The notes beneath the pieces are model-generated. The model was not told the DNA's origin. It searched no databases and saw nothing but the letters and a program-made list of their open reading frames with translations. This document shows positions 7,371-16,649 of a stretch of 19,800 bases of DNA, piece by piece. This DNA is from Deinococcus sp. (GTDB lineage Bacteria; Deinococcota; Deinococci; Deinococcales; Deinococcaceae). Each line of letters starts with the position of its first letter. Position 1 is the stretch's first letter. A program made the position numbers and the translations under genes. Location of the stretch: positions 1 through 19,800 of the forward strand of contig NZ_JAGLBG010000046.1 of the NCBI RefSeq assembly GCF_018260405.1, in the 5' to 3' direction.

Positions 7371-9911
7371 CTACCAGAAGTTGCCCATGCGGAACATGAA
7401 GCGCCCCGTGTTCGAGGGGTTTTCCGGGCTGAAGCCGTAATCGAAGCGCAGGCTGGGTAGGCGTGCGCCGCCGATCCCGAGGTTGACCTGAAGGCCCGCC
7501 CCGACGCCGTAGTTGCCGCTGAAGTTACTGCGGCTATCCCACACGCCGCCGTAATCGGCCCAGACTACACCGTACAGCCCCTGAGCCACGCTGTTGTTCA
7601 GTCCGAAGTCGTGGCGCAGCTCGGCGCTGCTGGTCAGGTAGCTCGGGCCAAAGAGCTGTCCGTCGTTCAGGCCGCGCAGTTCACGCGAGGGGAGCGGGTT
7701 GCTGCCGCCGATGTAGTAGCCCGTGCCGCTGGGGGAGCTGCCGAAGCTGTTGCCATAGTTCAGGCGCACCGCGAAGGCGTTCTTGTAGCTGTCGCTTCCG
7801 TACTGACGGCTGATCTTGCCGCCAAATCCGTAGTACTTGTTCACCCCGACTTCGATATCGGTCCAGCCGAGCGAGTCGCCCGCGCTACGCCCGAAGTTGT
7901 ACGCCAGCAGACCACTGGCCCGCGTGCCACGTCCGGGGAATTCAGGGTTGTCGGTGTTGTCGTAGGACAGCCCGCCCTCGATCCGCGCCGTGGTGTTCTC
8001 CTTGGAGAGCAGGGCCGTGGCAGCAGCGTCGGAAATGTTGCTGCCCTCGCCCGACTCGATAGGCTCTAGGAAGTAGGTCTTTTTGTTGATCGACATGCCC
8101 AGGCTGGCCCCCAGATTCGGGGTCAGGCTGCGGCCCAGATTGACACTGAACCCGGTGCTCCGCACGGTGTATTGCCGCCCGGTATCGAGCTTGTCGCCGT
8201 TCAGCAGCGCCGTATTGCCCCCGACCGAACTGCCTAGCCCCAGCGTCATGCTGGTGCGGCGTTTTCTGAAGTCGGCAAAATTGAGGTCGAGCCAGGGAAT
8301 CGTGTAGTTGACGCTGCCGACCCAGTTTTGCCCGGCCTGGTTCTGCTGCGCCCCTAAGTTGACGGCAAAGTGGTGGCCCAGGCCGAAAGCGTTGGGATTC
8401 TCGTAACCCGCGCCGCCGCCCCAGCCTCCGGCCAGCGTGTCGTAAGTCAGGCCCAGGTTGACCGGAATACCGGTCTTGGCTTCCGAGAGTTGCAAGACGT
8501 AAGTGATGTTTTCCGGGTTTTGCGGGTCGTTGTTCTTGACGCTTTCACCCGTGATGTTCACGTAACCCAGGCGGCTGACGCGCCCGAGGGCGTCGCGCAG
8601 CTGGGTCAGGTTGAACAGCTGACCGGGCTCGGGCAGTTCGCGCAGAATAATGCGGTCCTTGGTGCGGTGGGTGCCCTGCCAGGCCAGTTCGTAGCTGACC
8701 AGTTTGACCTCGCGGATAGTAAAGGTCAGCACGCCCTCGTTGTAGGTCACCGCGTCGCGGGTGCTGATTTCGTACCCCGCCGTGCGGTAGGAGTCGCGCA
8801 GGGCCGCGAAGTCGTCCTGGGCCAGCTGGGGCGAGTAGACATCGCCGACTTTAGTCTTCAGCGCCTTTTGCAGCGTAGCGGTGGGCACTTTGGTATTGCC
8901 CGCGATCACGATGCTCTTGATCGGGCCACCAATCACGTCTGCCGAGCCGAAGTAGACCGTAATGCGGCCAGGGTCCTGCGGGTCGGGTTGCAGCGCGAAG
9001 CCCACCGGCTTGCCCGTTTCGTTGGCGAGGGTTCGCACGTCGGCCTGCAACTTGCCAAGCATCAGCGGCTGGCCTTCTTGGGTCTGTAGTGCCGATGTGA
9101 CCGTGCCAAGCGCACTGGTGTCGGTGGCGGCCACCTTGCCCTCGGTCACCTTGATTTTCAGCACGCCCTTGTCAAGCGTCACGCCGCCGGGAGCAATTCC
9201 GGCCTGAAGGTATCCGGCGTCATTATAGGCCTTTTGCAGCGCGTCGGAAGCGGCGAACAGGCCAGTGCTGCTGAACTTCTTGGCAGTGTAAAGCGGCTTG
9301 AACAGGTCATTAGCCGTCGCTCGGGGCAACAGGGTTACGCCCTCGACCTGAACCTGGGTGATTGGAGCGGTTTCGTCTACAGCAAAGGTCACGCTGGCGC
9401 TGCCGTCAGGGGCAGTCTTGACCGTGGTCGTGACGACCGGGGTAAACGGAAAGCCCTGCTGCTGGTAGTTCTGAATCAGGGCGTCTTTGGCCTGCTTGAT
9501 GCGCTCGGTGTTCAGCGTGGCTCCGGGGGCGATGTTAAGCAGGTCGGCAATCCGCGACTTGAAGGCGTCGGCGGGCAAAAAGGTCATGCCGGTGGCGTCC
9601 ACACTCTTGATGATCGGGTTGGTCACCGCGTTAATCGCCAGCACGTTCTGGCCGTTCACGGTTCTGATTGCCGCCGCCGCCGACTTGAAATAACCTGTCG
9701 CCAGCACGTCCTGTTCGACCTGCCGCACATTGACAGTCGTGAGGTCGGCTCCGGGCTGCACGCTCAGCGCGGCCTTGACAAAGTTGGCAAGCAGATCGGT
9801 GGTGCCAGTCACCGTCACGTCCTGAATCGTGCTGGCGGTGGGCGCGGGGGTCTGCGCGAAGGCAGAAGCACTCAGGGCCAGGGTGGCGGCAAAGATCAAG
9901 GGGTGTCGCAT
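7371..9911 (-). CDS. bamA: BamA/Omp85 family outer-membrane assembly protein
   Basis: 846 residues. A signal peptide (MRHPLIFAATLALSASAFA, cleaved near residue 19) leads to a series of POTRA-like modules over roughly residues 28-480, for example ITQVQVEGVTLLP and IKSIVIAGNTKVPTATLQKAL, each followed by a helix pair. A C-terminal beta-barrel follows (about 490-846). The barrel carries the lid-loop motif ELRGLNDG (the family's V/LRGF/L signature) and ends in an aromatic residue (MFRMGNFW), as outer-membrane barrels do. The family inserts barrel proteins into the outer membrane. Length matches BamA, and the POTRA number is higher than in simple two-partner secretion proteins. ATG 9911 has a good ribosome binding site (AGGAGAAG). 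It is divergent from an Rrf2-type regulator, which could control it. A paralogous Omp85/TamA role cannot be excluded. Confidence 0.93.
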   Translation of the reverse strand: MRHPLIFAATLALSASAFAQTPAPTASTIQDVTVTGTTDLLANFVKAALSVQPGADLTTVNVRQVEQDVLATGYFKSAAAAIRTVNGQNVLAINAVTNPIIKSVDATGMTFLPADAFKSRIADLLNIAPGATLNTERIKQAKDALIQNYQQQGFPFTPVVTTTVKTAPDGSASVTFAVDETAPITQVQVEGVTLLPRATANDLFKPLYTAKKFSSTGLFAASDALQKAYNDAGYLQAGIAPGGVTLDKGVLKIKVTEGKVAATDTSALGTVTSALQTQEGQPLMLGKLQADVRTLANETGKPVGFALQPDPQDPGRITVYFGSADVIGGPIKSIVIAGNTKVPTATLQKALKTKVGDVYSPQLAQDDFAALRDSYRTAGYEISTRDAVTYNEGVLTFTIREVKLVSYELAWQGTHRTKDRIILRELPEPGQLFNLTQLRDALGRVSRLGYVNITGESVKNNDPQNPENITYVLQLSEAKTGIPVNLGLTYDTLAGGWGGGAGYENPNAFGLGHHFAVNLGAQQNQAGQNWVGSVNYTIPWLDLNFADFRKRRTSMTLGLGSSVGGNTALLNGDKLDTGRQYTVRSTGFSVNLGRSLTPNLGASLGMSINKKTYFLEPIESGEGSNISDAAATALLSKENTTARIEGGLSYDNTDNPEFPGRGTRASGLLAYNFGRSAGDSLGWTDIEVGVNKYYGFGGKISRQYGSDSYKNAFAVRLNYGNSFGSSPSGTGYYIGGSNPLPSRELRGLNDGQLFGPSYLTSSAELRHDFGLNNSVAQGLYGVVWADYGGVWDSRSNFSGNYGVGAGLQVNLGIGGARLPSLRFDYGFSPENPSNTGRFMFRMGNFW

Positions 9912-9924
9912 TCTTCTCCTAGTG
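9912..9924 (-). promoter_or_regulatory. Ribosome binding site of the bamA-like gene
   Basis: On the minus strand the sequence CTAGGAGAAGA directly precedes the ATG at 9911, giving an AGGAG core 5 nt from the start. Unlike its neighbours this gene is therefore leadered. No convincing -10/-35 pair was found in the remaining intergenic DNA up to 10164. Confidence 0.65.
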
Positions 9925-10151
9925 TGGCACAGTCTGAAAAGGGGAACTACCCTCTCACGGCTAAGGCTTATGGCTGGGGTTTAGGGGTGAGGGCCACGCT
10001 CTATGGCCTACTTTGTGCGGGGCGGCTTACGGCCTTCTGACGATTTATAGACGTTACCTTGGCTCAGCGGCGACTGAGAAGAATGAAGGGTGCAACAGCC
10101 TCCCGGCGGCTGAGTCCGGCGCGTGATGGGGTGCTGAAGGCCCCGCCAGAG

Positions 10152-10157
10152 TAAACT
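10152..10157 (+). promoter_or_regulatory. Leaderless-type -10 box (TAAACT) of the Rrf2-family gene
   Basis: TAAACT is followed by GAGGGCT (7 nt) and the ATG at 10165. Within that spacer GAGGG could also be read as a weak Shine-Dalgarno sequence, but its 2-nt spacing is too short. A regulator binding here could autoregulate. Confidence 0.5.
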
Positions 10158-10164
10158 GAGGGCT

Positions 10165-10632
10165 ATGCGGCTTTCCGCCACCGACGTGTACGCTTTTCAG
10201 GCGCTGGGTTTCCTGGGTCTTCAAGACCTGGGTCGCTGGGTGTCCAGCGAAGAAATCAGTGAGGCCACCGGCGTTCACCGGCCTTACCTGGTCCGAATTC
10301 TGGCTGCCCTGAGCGGCAAAGGCGTCGTCAAAAGTAAAAAGGGGATTGGCGGCGGTTACGCGCTAGCCCGCAAACCTGGGCTGATCTCGCTGTGCGAGGT
10401 GGTGCGGGCGGTAGACGGCCCGGTTGCGCCGCTGTCGTGCATCAGCCTGAACTGGCATGAACCCTGCGCCGAGGAAGGCCGCTGCCACGCGCGGGCCAGC
10501 GTGTACACCCGGATGCGCGACGCGATGCTAGGCGTGCTGGGTGAGTTCAGTGTGGAAGATCTGGTTACCGATGCCCGTCAGGGAGTCAGTTACGGCCACT
10601 GCCTGGGGCATCTGCTGAAGCCGAACGCATGA
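10165..10632 (+). CDS. Rrf2-family transcriptional regulator with Fe-S-type cysteines
   Basis: 155 residues of the Rrf2/IscR/NsrR family. An N-terminal winged helix-turn-helix (about residues 1-75) contains SSEEISEATGVHRPYLVRILAAL and the wing KGIGGGYALARKP. After LCEVVRAVDGP comes a cysteine cluster, Cys92, Cys101 and Cys107 with His108 adjacent, similar in layout to the cluster-binding cysteines of IscR/NsrR. A redox- or NO-sensing [Fe-S] cluster is therefore likely. Additional cysteines are at 77 and 146. No isc, suf or nitrosative-stress genes lie nearby, so the target is open; the divergent bamA-like gene is the closest candidate, along with its own promoter. The ATG at 10165 fits the family N-terminus (MRLSATDVYAFQAL) and the upstream TAAACT box. 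Confidence 0.9.
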   Translation: MRLSATDVYAFQALGFLGLQDLGRWVSSEEISEATGVHRPYLVRILAALSGKGVVKSKKGIGGGYALARKPGLISLCEVVRAVDGPVAPLSCISLNWHEPCAEEGRCHARASVYTRMRDAMLGVLGEFSVEDLVTDARQGVSYGHCLGHLLKPNA

Positions 10633-10992
10633 CGTGCCGGTGCTGGTAGGCTTACAAAGTTAGACGGATTCCGACGTTATACGGATTCCCACCTTGCAAG
10701 GTGGGCAAGTTCGGGCCGAGCGGACTTGTAAGGCTGCGCCGCAGACCAGGCAGGAGAGAAACGGGTTCTGGGCGTGAGGTTGGTAGCCCGGCGCCTTTGC
10801 GGTTGCTCAACGAAATAGACGGCAGCCCACAGACTCCGCTTAATTTTGGCATACCTGTAACCAGCAGTTCCTTAAGGTGCGCCTGCGCTGAGGCGCTCGG
10901 GTCAGGTTTTCCGGCGCAGTCATGAAGAAAAGGCACAAGGGCCTTAAGAAAAATCAGGCGGAACACCAGCGCAAGTGCGGCAGACTGGCGTT
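10633..10992. other. Gene-free interval with repeat remnants
   Basis: This 360-bp stretch contains two partial type I repeat ends near 10661-10687 (ACGGATTCC, then TTATACGGATTCCC), followed at once by the 18-bp palindrome at 10688-10705. I see nothing further. The possible minus-strand frame at 10652-10966 has no recognisable domain, ends inside repeat sequence and is not accepted as a gene. Confidence 0.5.
10688..10705. promoter_or_regulatory. Perfect 18-bp palindrome
   Basis: CCCACCTTG/CAAGGTGGG is a perfect inverted repeat with no spacer. It lies 56 bp after the Rrf2-family stop and directly after a repeat end. It could be a dimeric regulator's operator or a cruciform/hairpin forming part of a transcript end. 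No T-run follows. Function is not determined. Confidence 0.45.
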
Positions 10993-11286
10993 ATGAATAT
11001 CAGCGACATTCAGACTGCTTTTGAAGGTGCCTACAAACAAGACCCCCGCGACGGCCTGAGCGTGACTCCGCAGGCTGGCACGGGCGACTTTACCGTGGTG
11101 GTGCGCCACAAGGACGCCGACGGCACCCTGCGCGGCTTCGATGTGGTGGCTCAGCCTACCGACGCCGAGGAGAAGACGGCTCAGCAGGTCGGTCAAGACG
11201 TGGCCGAGGTCGTCGAGCGCGAGCTGGGCTACGGCCAGCTTCCGGCGGCGGGCGAGGACGGTACCTTTAAGCGCATTGTGGTGTAA
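10993..11286 (+). CDS. Small acidic conserved-type protein, unknown function
   Basis: 97 residues, rich in Asp, Glu and Gly: MNISDIQTAFEGAYKQDPRDGLSV, then TVVVRHKDADGTLRGFDVVAQPTDAEEKTAQQVGQDVAEVVERELGYG. The third codon positions are strongly G/C, as in real genes of this window. No domain is recognised; there is no signal peptide or membrane helix. The ATG at 10993 is preferred over a GTG at 10975 because a NANNNT hexamer (CAGACT) lies 6 nt upstream of it. It is followed by a good terminator 16 nt after the stop, so it is a single-gene transcript. Confidence 0.75.
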   Translation: MNISDIQTAFEGAYKQDPRDGLSVTPQAGTGDFTVVVRHKDADGTLRGFDVVAQPTDAEEKTAQQVGQDVAEVVERELGYGQLPAAGEDGTFKRIVV

Positions 11287-11302
11287 AACGGTGCTGGAAA
11301 GG

Positions 11303-11334
11303 CCCCGCTTAGGCGCTTGCCAGGGCGGGGTTTT
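11303..11334 (+). terminator. Rho-independent terminator of the small acidic protein gene
   Basis: CCCCGC (11303-11308) pairs with GCGGGG (11325-11330) and is followed by TTTT. It lies 16 nt after the stop at 11286 and separates this gene from the convergent small ribbon-helix-helix-like frame. Confidence 0.75.
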
Positions 11335-11340
11335 GCCGCT

Positions 11341-11469
11341 CTACACTAGCCCAAGCCGCTTTTCTTCTTCGTAACCGCGCTCCAGCACCAATTCCTTCAC
11401 CAGGGTGTGGTAGCGCGTTCCCTTTTTCTTGGCCAGCACGCGCAGGCGGCGCTCCAAGTCTACGCGCAT
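11341..11469 (-). CDS. Short ribbon-helix-helix (CopG/Arc-like) protein or fragment
   Basis: A 42-residue frame beginning MRVDLERRLRVLAKKKGTRYHTLVKELVLERGYEEEKR. The pattern LERRLRVLAKKKGTRYHTLVKE resembles the two helices of CopG-type ribbon-helix-helix DNA-binding proteins, such as antitoxins. The preceding in-frame codons read IQTCQL, a plausible beta-strand of the same fold, yet no ATG, GTG or TTG precedes them before a TGA at 11524. So either the strand is shortened and the ATG at 11469 is used, or the gene has lost its start. No toxin-like partner was found beside it. Codon usage is coding-like; the family call is tentative. Confidence 0.45.
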   Translation of the reverse strand: MRVDLERRLRVLAKKKGTRYHTLVKELVLERGYEEEKRLGLV

Positions 11470-11738
11470 AAGCTGACAGGTTTGGATTTGGGCAAGTGTT
11501 CGGAACGGAGACGGTGCGCCTAGTCACGGCGGTGCGCCCGTGGGCAGTCGTGGGCGCAGTGGGGCAGGCTGGGGGGTGGGCGGCTTCGGCGGGTAGTCGG
11601 CCTACAGTCCGGTATGGGCTACAACATTTTTGTGCAGGCTGCTCGGCCACTCTCTTACGGCACCTGGGGACAAGACATGAGTGGGCCACTGCTCACCCAT
11701 ATAAACGTCCAGAATAGACGTGCAGTACCCCTTTCTCC
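11470..11738. other. Interval between the RHH-like frame and uvrB without a recognised gene
   Basis: Downstream of uvrB on the minus strand there is only a weak stem, ACGTC..GACGT near 11707-11723. A plus-strand frame starting at 11614 (MGYNIFVQAARPL) soon runs into antisense of uvrB and shows no domain, so it is not counted as a gene. Confidence 0.4.
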
Positions 11739-13754
<2,016 letters not shown>

Positions 13755-13758
13755 GTAA

Positions 13759-13766
13759 ACCTCCAC
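13759..13766 (-). promoter_or_regulatory. uvrB: Ribosome binding site deciding the uvrB start
   Basis: On the minus strand GTGGAGG is followed by TTTAC and the ATG at 13754. The GGAGG core at 5 nt spacing identifies this ATG as the start; the in-frame GTG at 13766 overlaps the core itself and cannot use it. Confidence 0.75.
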
Positions 13767-13878
13767 GTTGGGCGGGCAACGGCGAGTAAAACGAGTAGGA
13801 GTGAAGGGTTCAGACGGGGTTCTGGAGGGGAACCAGGTACACGTTCACCGGAAAAACGGAGTCTAACCGCATGGGCAT

Positions 13879-13884
13879 ATTTTA
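13879..13884 (-). promoter_or_regulatory. uvrB: Probable -10 box (TAAAAT) of uvrB
   Basis: On the minus strand TAAAAT lies immediately after, and overlaps by 3 bp, the RDRM-like palindrome. It implies a 5' untranslated region of roughly 118 nt. A -35 candidate is weak (CTGTTG at 17 bp spacing). Confidence 0.4.
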
Positions 13885-13898
13885 CGCTATGGGCGTAA
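13882..13898. promoter_or_regulatory. RDRM-like operator upstream of uvrB
   Basis: TTACGC-TATGG-GCGTAA is a perfect 6-bp inverted repeat with a 5-bp centre, 17 bp in all. It has the same length and TTAYG..CRTAA outline as the Deinococcus radiation/desiccation response motif bound by DdrO. It overlaps the putative uvrB -10 box, a typical repressor position, and uvrB belongs to the known damage regulon in Deinococcus. It also lies 57 bp upstream of the divergent unknown gene. The C/G at the fourth and fourteenth positions departs from the usual T/A. Confidence 0.45.
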
Positions 13899-13954
13899 GG
13901 GCAACAGTGGAACCTCTCACCTCTGACTTTCAGTTCCGTTCCACAATGGCGGCT

Positions 13955-14815
13955 ATGACCCCACCCACCGAACGTGACCTGCTGCTGGCCGCGCTGCGTT
14001 TTCAGGGCGATCTAGATTCGCCCGTGCTGCGGCCTGGGCAGGGGCTACAGGCCGCGCCCGCCCCCCTGCCGGAAGTTGCTGGCCTGCTGGGAAGCATCGA
14101 GACCTCGGCGGAGGGTGCTTGGTACGTGGGCAGCCTCTACTTTTTGCCTGTGCCTGTCGCCGAAAGTGACAATGTCATTCGTCAGGCTAATGCCGCTTTG
14201 CGGGCGCTGGGCTGGCGCGACGCCGAGATGACGCCCCACGCTTTCAGGCCGTCGGGGTTTCAGGCCAGTAACCGCCCCGATTTTCCTGAACACGAAGCGA
14301 CTGCGCCCGACCCCTGCTGCATGGTTTTGCTGAACGACGCCGGAAAGGTTGCCGCCTGCTGGGATACCCGCCACGATGAGCAGGGTCGCGTTGACCTGTG
14401 CTTGAATCTGCAACCGCACGCCTACGGGCACTGGGCGCGCCAGCACATCAGTCCGCTGCCCACCCTGCCGCCGCTGAAGGCCCCAGATGGTTGGACGCTG
14501 GAAGTTATCGGCGGCGGCGGCAATGGCCATGCGCGGGCCAGTACCGCGTCGTCGCTGGCCCTGCTCCGCGGCGTGGGAACACAGAATGACCTGTACGCCC
14601 GCCTTGCCGAGCCGCTGGATAACCTGGGATGGACAGAGCAAAGTGTAGCGAGTAGTGAAGCTTTGACTATTAGCCGCTGGCTCACCCCGGAAGATGATGT
14701 GGCCCTGCTGACCCTGATGCGGCGTGAGCCGGGGCTATGGCAGGCTGGGCTGGAAGTCACCCGGCTGCATGGGGCCAGCGAAGACGGGAGTGGGGAAAGC
14801 TGGTTCAGCTTCTAG
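13955..14815 (+). CDS. Hypothetical protein, divergent from uvrB
   Basis: 286 residues, no family recognised. Two halves look loosely alike: LLGSIETSAEGAWYVGSLYFLPVPVAESDNVIRQANAALRALGWRDAE (about residues 44-91) and RASTASSLALLRGVGTQNDLYARLAEPLDNLGWTEQS (about 195-240). Both run from a beta stretch through a helix to LGW, suggesting an ancient internal duplication. No signal peptide or membrane helix is seen. The frame is open to an ATG at 13871, but the 5' extension has A/T-rich third positions and covers the RDRM-like site. The ATG at 13955, with CACAAT 7 nt upstream, is preferred; an ATG at 13946 is also possible. The TAG stop (14813-14815) is the first triplet of a type II repeat, whose hairpin may end the transcript. 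Confidence 0.7.
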   Translation: MTPPTERDLLLAALRFQGDLDSPVLRPGQGLQAAPAPLPEVAGLLGSIETSAEGAWYVGSLYFLPVPVAESDNVIRQANAALRALGWRDAEMTPHAFRPSGFQASNRPDFPEHEATAPDPCCMVLLNDAGKVAACWDTRHDEQGRVDLCLNLQPHAYGHWARQHISPLPTLPPLKAPDGWTLEVIGGGGNGHARASTASSLALLRGVGTQNDLYARLAEPLDNLGWTEQSVASSEALTISRWLTPEDDVALLTLMRREPGLWQAGLEVTRLHGASEDGSGESWFSF

Positions 14816-14934
14816 AGCATTTTGCAAAAAGATGGTGCTCTTTTGACCATCTTTTTGCCGAGTGGAACGAGTGAAAAAGAAAGAGCGAGACGTAGAATGC
14901 ACGGCGCGGCGGTGTTGTTCCGACGTGCCCATCA
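14813..14934 (-). repeat. Short dispersed repeat, type II, copy b
   Basis: TAGAGCATTTTGCAAAAAG to CGACGTGCCCATCA, an inverted near-copy of 956-1091. It lacks about 17 bp of the outer end present in copy a, and at that point (14935) coding sequence of a 5'-truncated gene begins. Its first triplet is the stop of the preceding gene. Confidence 0.88.
14824..14858 (+). terminator. Perfect 13-bp hairpin inside type II repeat copy b
   Basis: GCAAAAAGATGGT (14824-14836) and ACCATCTTTTTGC (14846-14858) pair perfectly around a 9-nt loop. The A-run and T-run flank a short G/C-poor core, so it can act as a moderate, possibly bidirectional terminator just 8 nt after the preceding stop codon. The stem is A/T-rich, which makes it weaker than the terminator at 11303. 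Confidence 0.45.
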
Positions 14935-15525
14935 GAAGAGATTCCTCTACATGAACGCATCTGGGCGCAAATCTGGCATCAGGGCGACATCTACCCCGCC
15001 ACTTATGTCGCGGTGCCCGTGCTGTTCAAGGTAGTGGCGCGTTTTCCCGATTTGAATCACTCCCCCCTCTTATCGGAGCTGGTCAGGATGGAGAATTCCA
15101 GGCCACGCTTTGAGCCGCTGATCAAAACATACCTGCAAGAATCCGACTTAACCGAATATCAGGCGGCTTTGGAAGGGTTACTTCCTCATCTGCCCGCGCA
15201 ACTGCGGTTGCAAGACGACAGCACCCAGCACGGTTTCTGGGACGTGGAAAATATTCTGGCGCTGATTGCCTTTGCGGCGGGTCGGCAGTGGGCAGGAATG
15301 CTACTCAGCCAGGGTGCTCTGGCGCTGACGCATGAGCAGGCGCAAATAACCCAGACGGCGTACAACCGGGAATGTCAGGACGCGGTGGTGCTGCCGGGTG
15401 TGATGCAGGCGGCGTTTTATCTGGGGCGAGACGACCTGCCGCAGTCGCTCTGGGCTGAGCACGCGGCTTATCAGGCCCATCTGGAAAGAATACGCCGGGA
15501 GCCGCCAGAGGATTTGGAGTTCTGA
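14935..15525 (+). pseudogene. 5'-truncated HEAT-like repeat protein gene
   Basis: Coding sequence begins abruptly at the repeat edge: EEIPLHERIWAQIWHQGDIYPATYVAVPVLFKVVARFPDLNH, then about 155 further residues to a TGA at 15523-15525. The segment IWHQGDIYPATYVAVPVLF matches the W-x-x-L-x-HQG-xxYxAT-xAVPxL pattern of a family of HEAT-like proteins, in which it normally follows a longer N-terminal region. Upstream of GTG 15013 the frame has no ATG, GTG or TTG before a TAG inside the repeat. So the native start is missing. The GTG at 15013 could still give a 170-residue product beginning inside this motif, so some expression is possible. The remaining frame is intact with good codon usage, suggesting a recent loss. 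Confidence 0.6.
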
Positions 15526-15538
15526 GCTTTCACCTACT

Positions 15539-15681
15539 TATACGCTTATACGGATTCCGATTGATTCGGTGCAGTTCTGAATCAATCCGAGCGGATGTGA
15601 GTAGGAACAGCATACGGGTTTCGCGGTATGGAGCCACAGACGGCGATTTTCCGACTGTGGCGGAATTTAGCTGAATCCGTA

Positions 15682-15684
<3 letters not shown>
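15539..15684 (+). repeat. Short dispersed repeat, type I, copy b (MITE-like)
   Basis: Starts CTTATACGGATTCCGATTG and ends GCTGAATCCGTATTA, about 146 bp, a near-copy of 1092-1231 in opposite orientation. Both ends carry TATACGGATTC/GAATCCGTA-type inverted repeats. A duplicated CTTATACG precedes the left end (15537-15552 region). The right end contributes the TAA stop (15682-15684) of the minus-strand gene. Confidence 0.85.
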
Positions 15685-16617
<933 letters not shown>

Positions 16618-16624
16618 GCGGCGC

Positions 16625-16634
16625 ATTCTATGCT
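16625..16634. promoter_or_regulatory. Overlapping divergent -10 boxes
   Basis: On the minus strand TAGAAT (16630-16625) is 7 nt from the ATG at 16617. On the plus strand TATGCT (16629-16634) could serve the gene starting at 16650, whose weak ribosome binding site GAAAGG lies 4 nt before the ATG. The two boxes share two base pairs, so only one promoter could be occupied at a time. The minus-strand box is the better supported of the two. Confidence 0.4.
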
Positions 16635-16649
16635 GCGCCGAAAGGCTCT

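Noticed and set aside
8370..10040. Plus-strand frames antisense to the bamA-like gene and its upstream region
   Set aside because: No motifs; codon pattern is that of the complementary strand of bamA.
10652..10966. Minus-strand frame of 104 codons in the gene-poor interval
   Set aside because: It ends inside repeat sequence (NPYNVGIRLTL), has no ribosome binding site and no recognised domain.
13871..13954. Upstream ATG codons (13871, 13889) as starts of the unknown gene after uvrB
   Set aside because: The extension has A/T-rich third positions and overlaps the RDRM-like operator, so it is probably untranslated.
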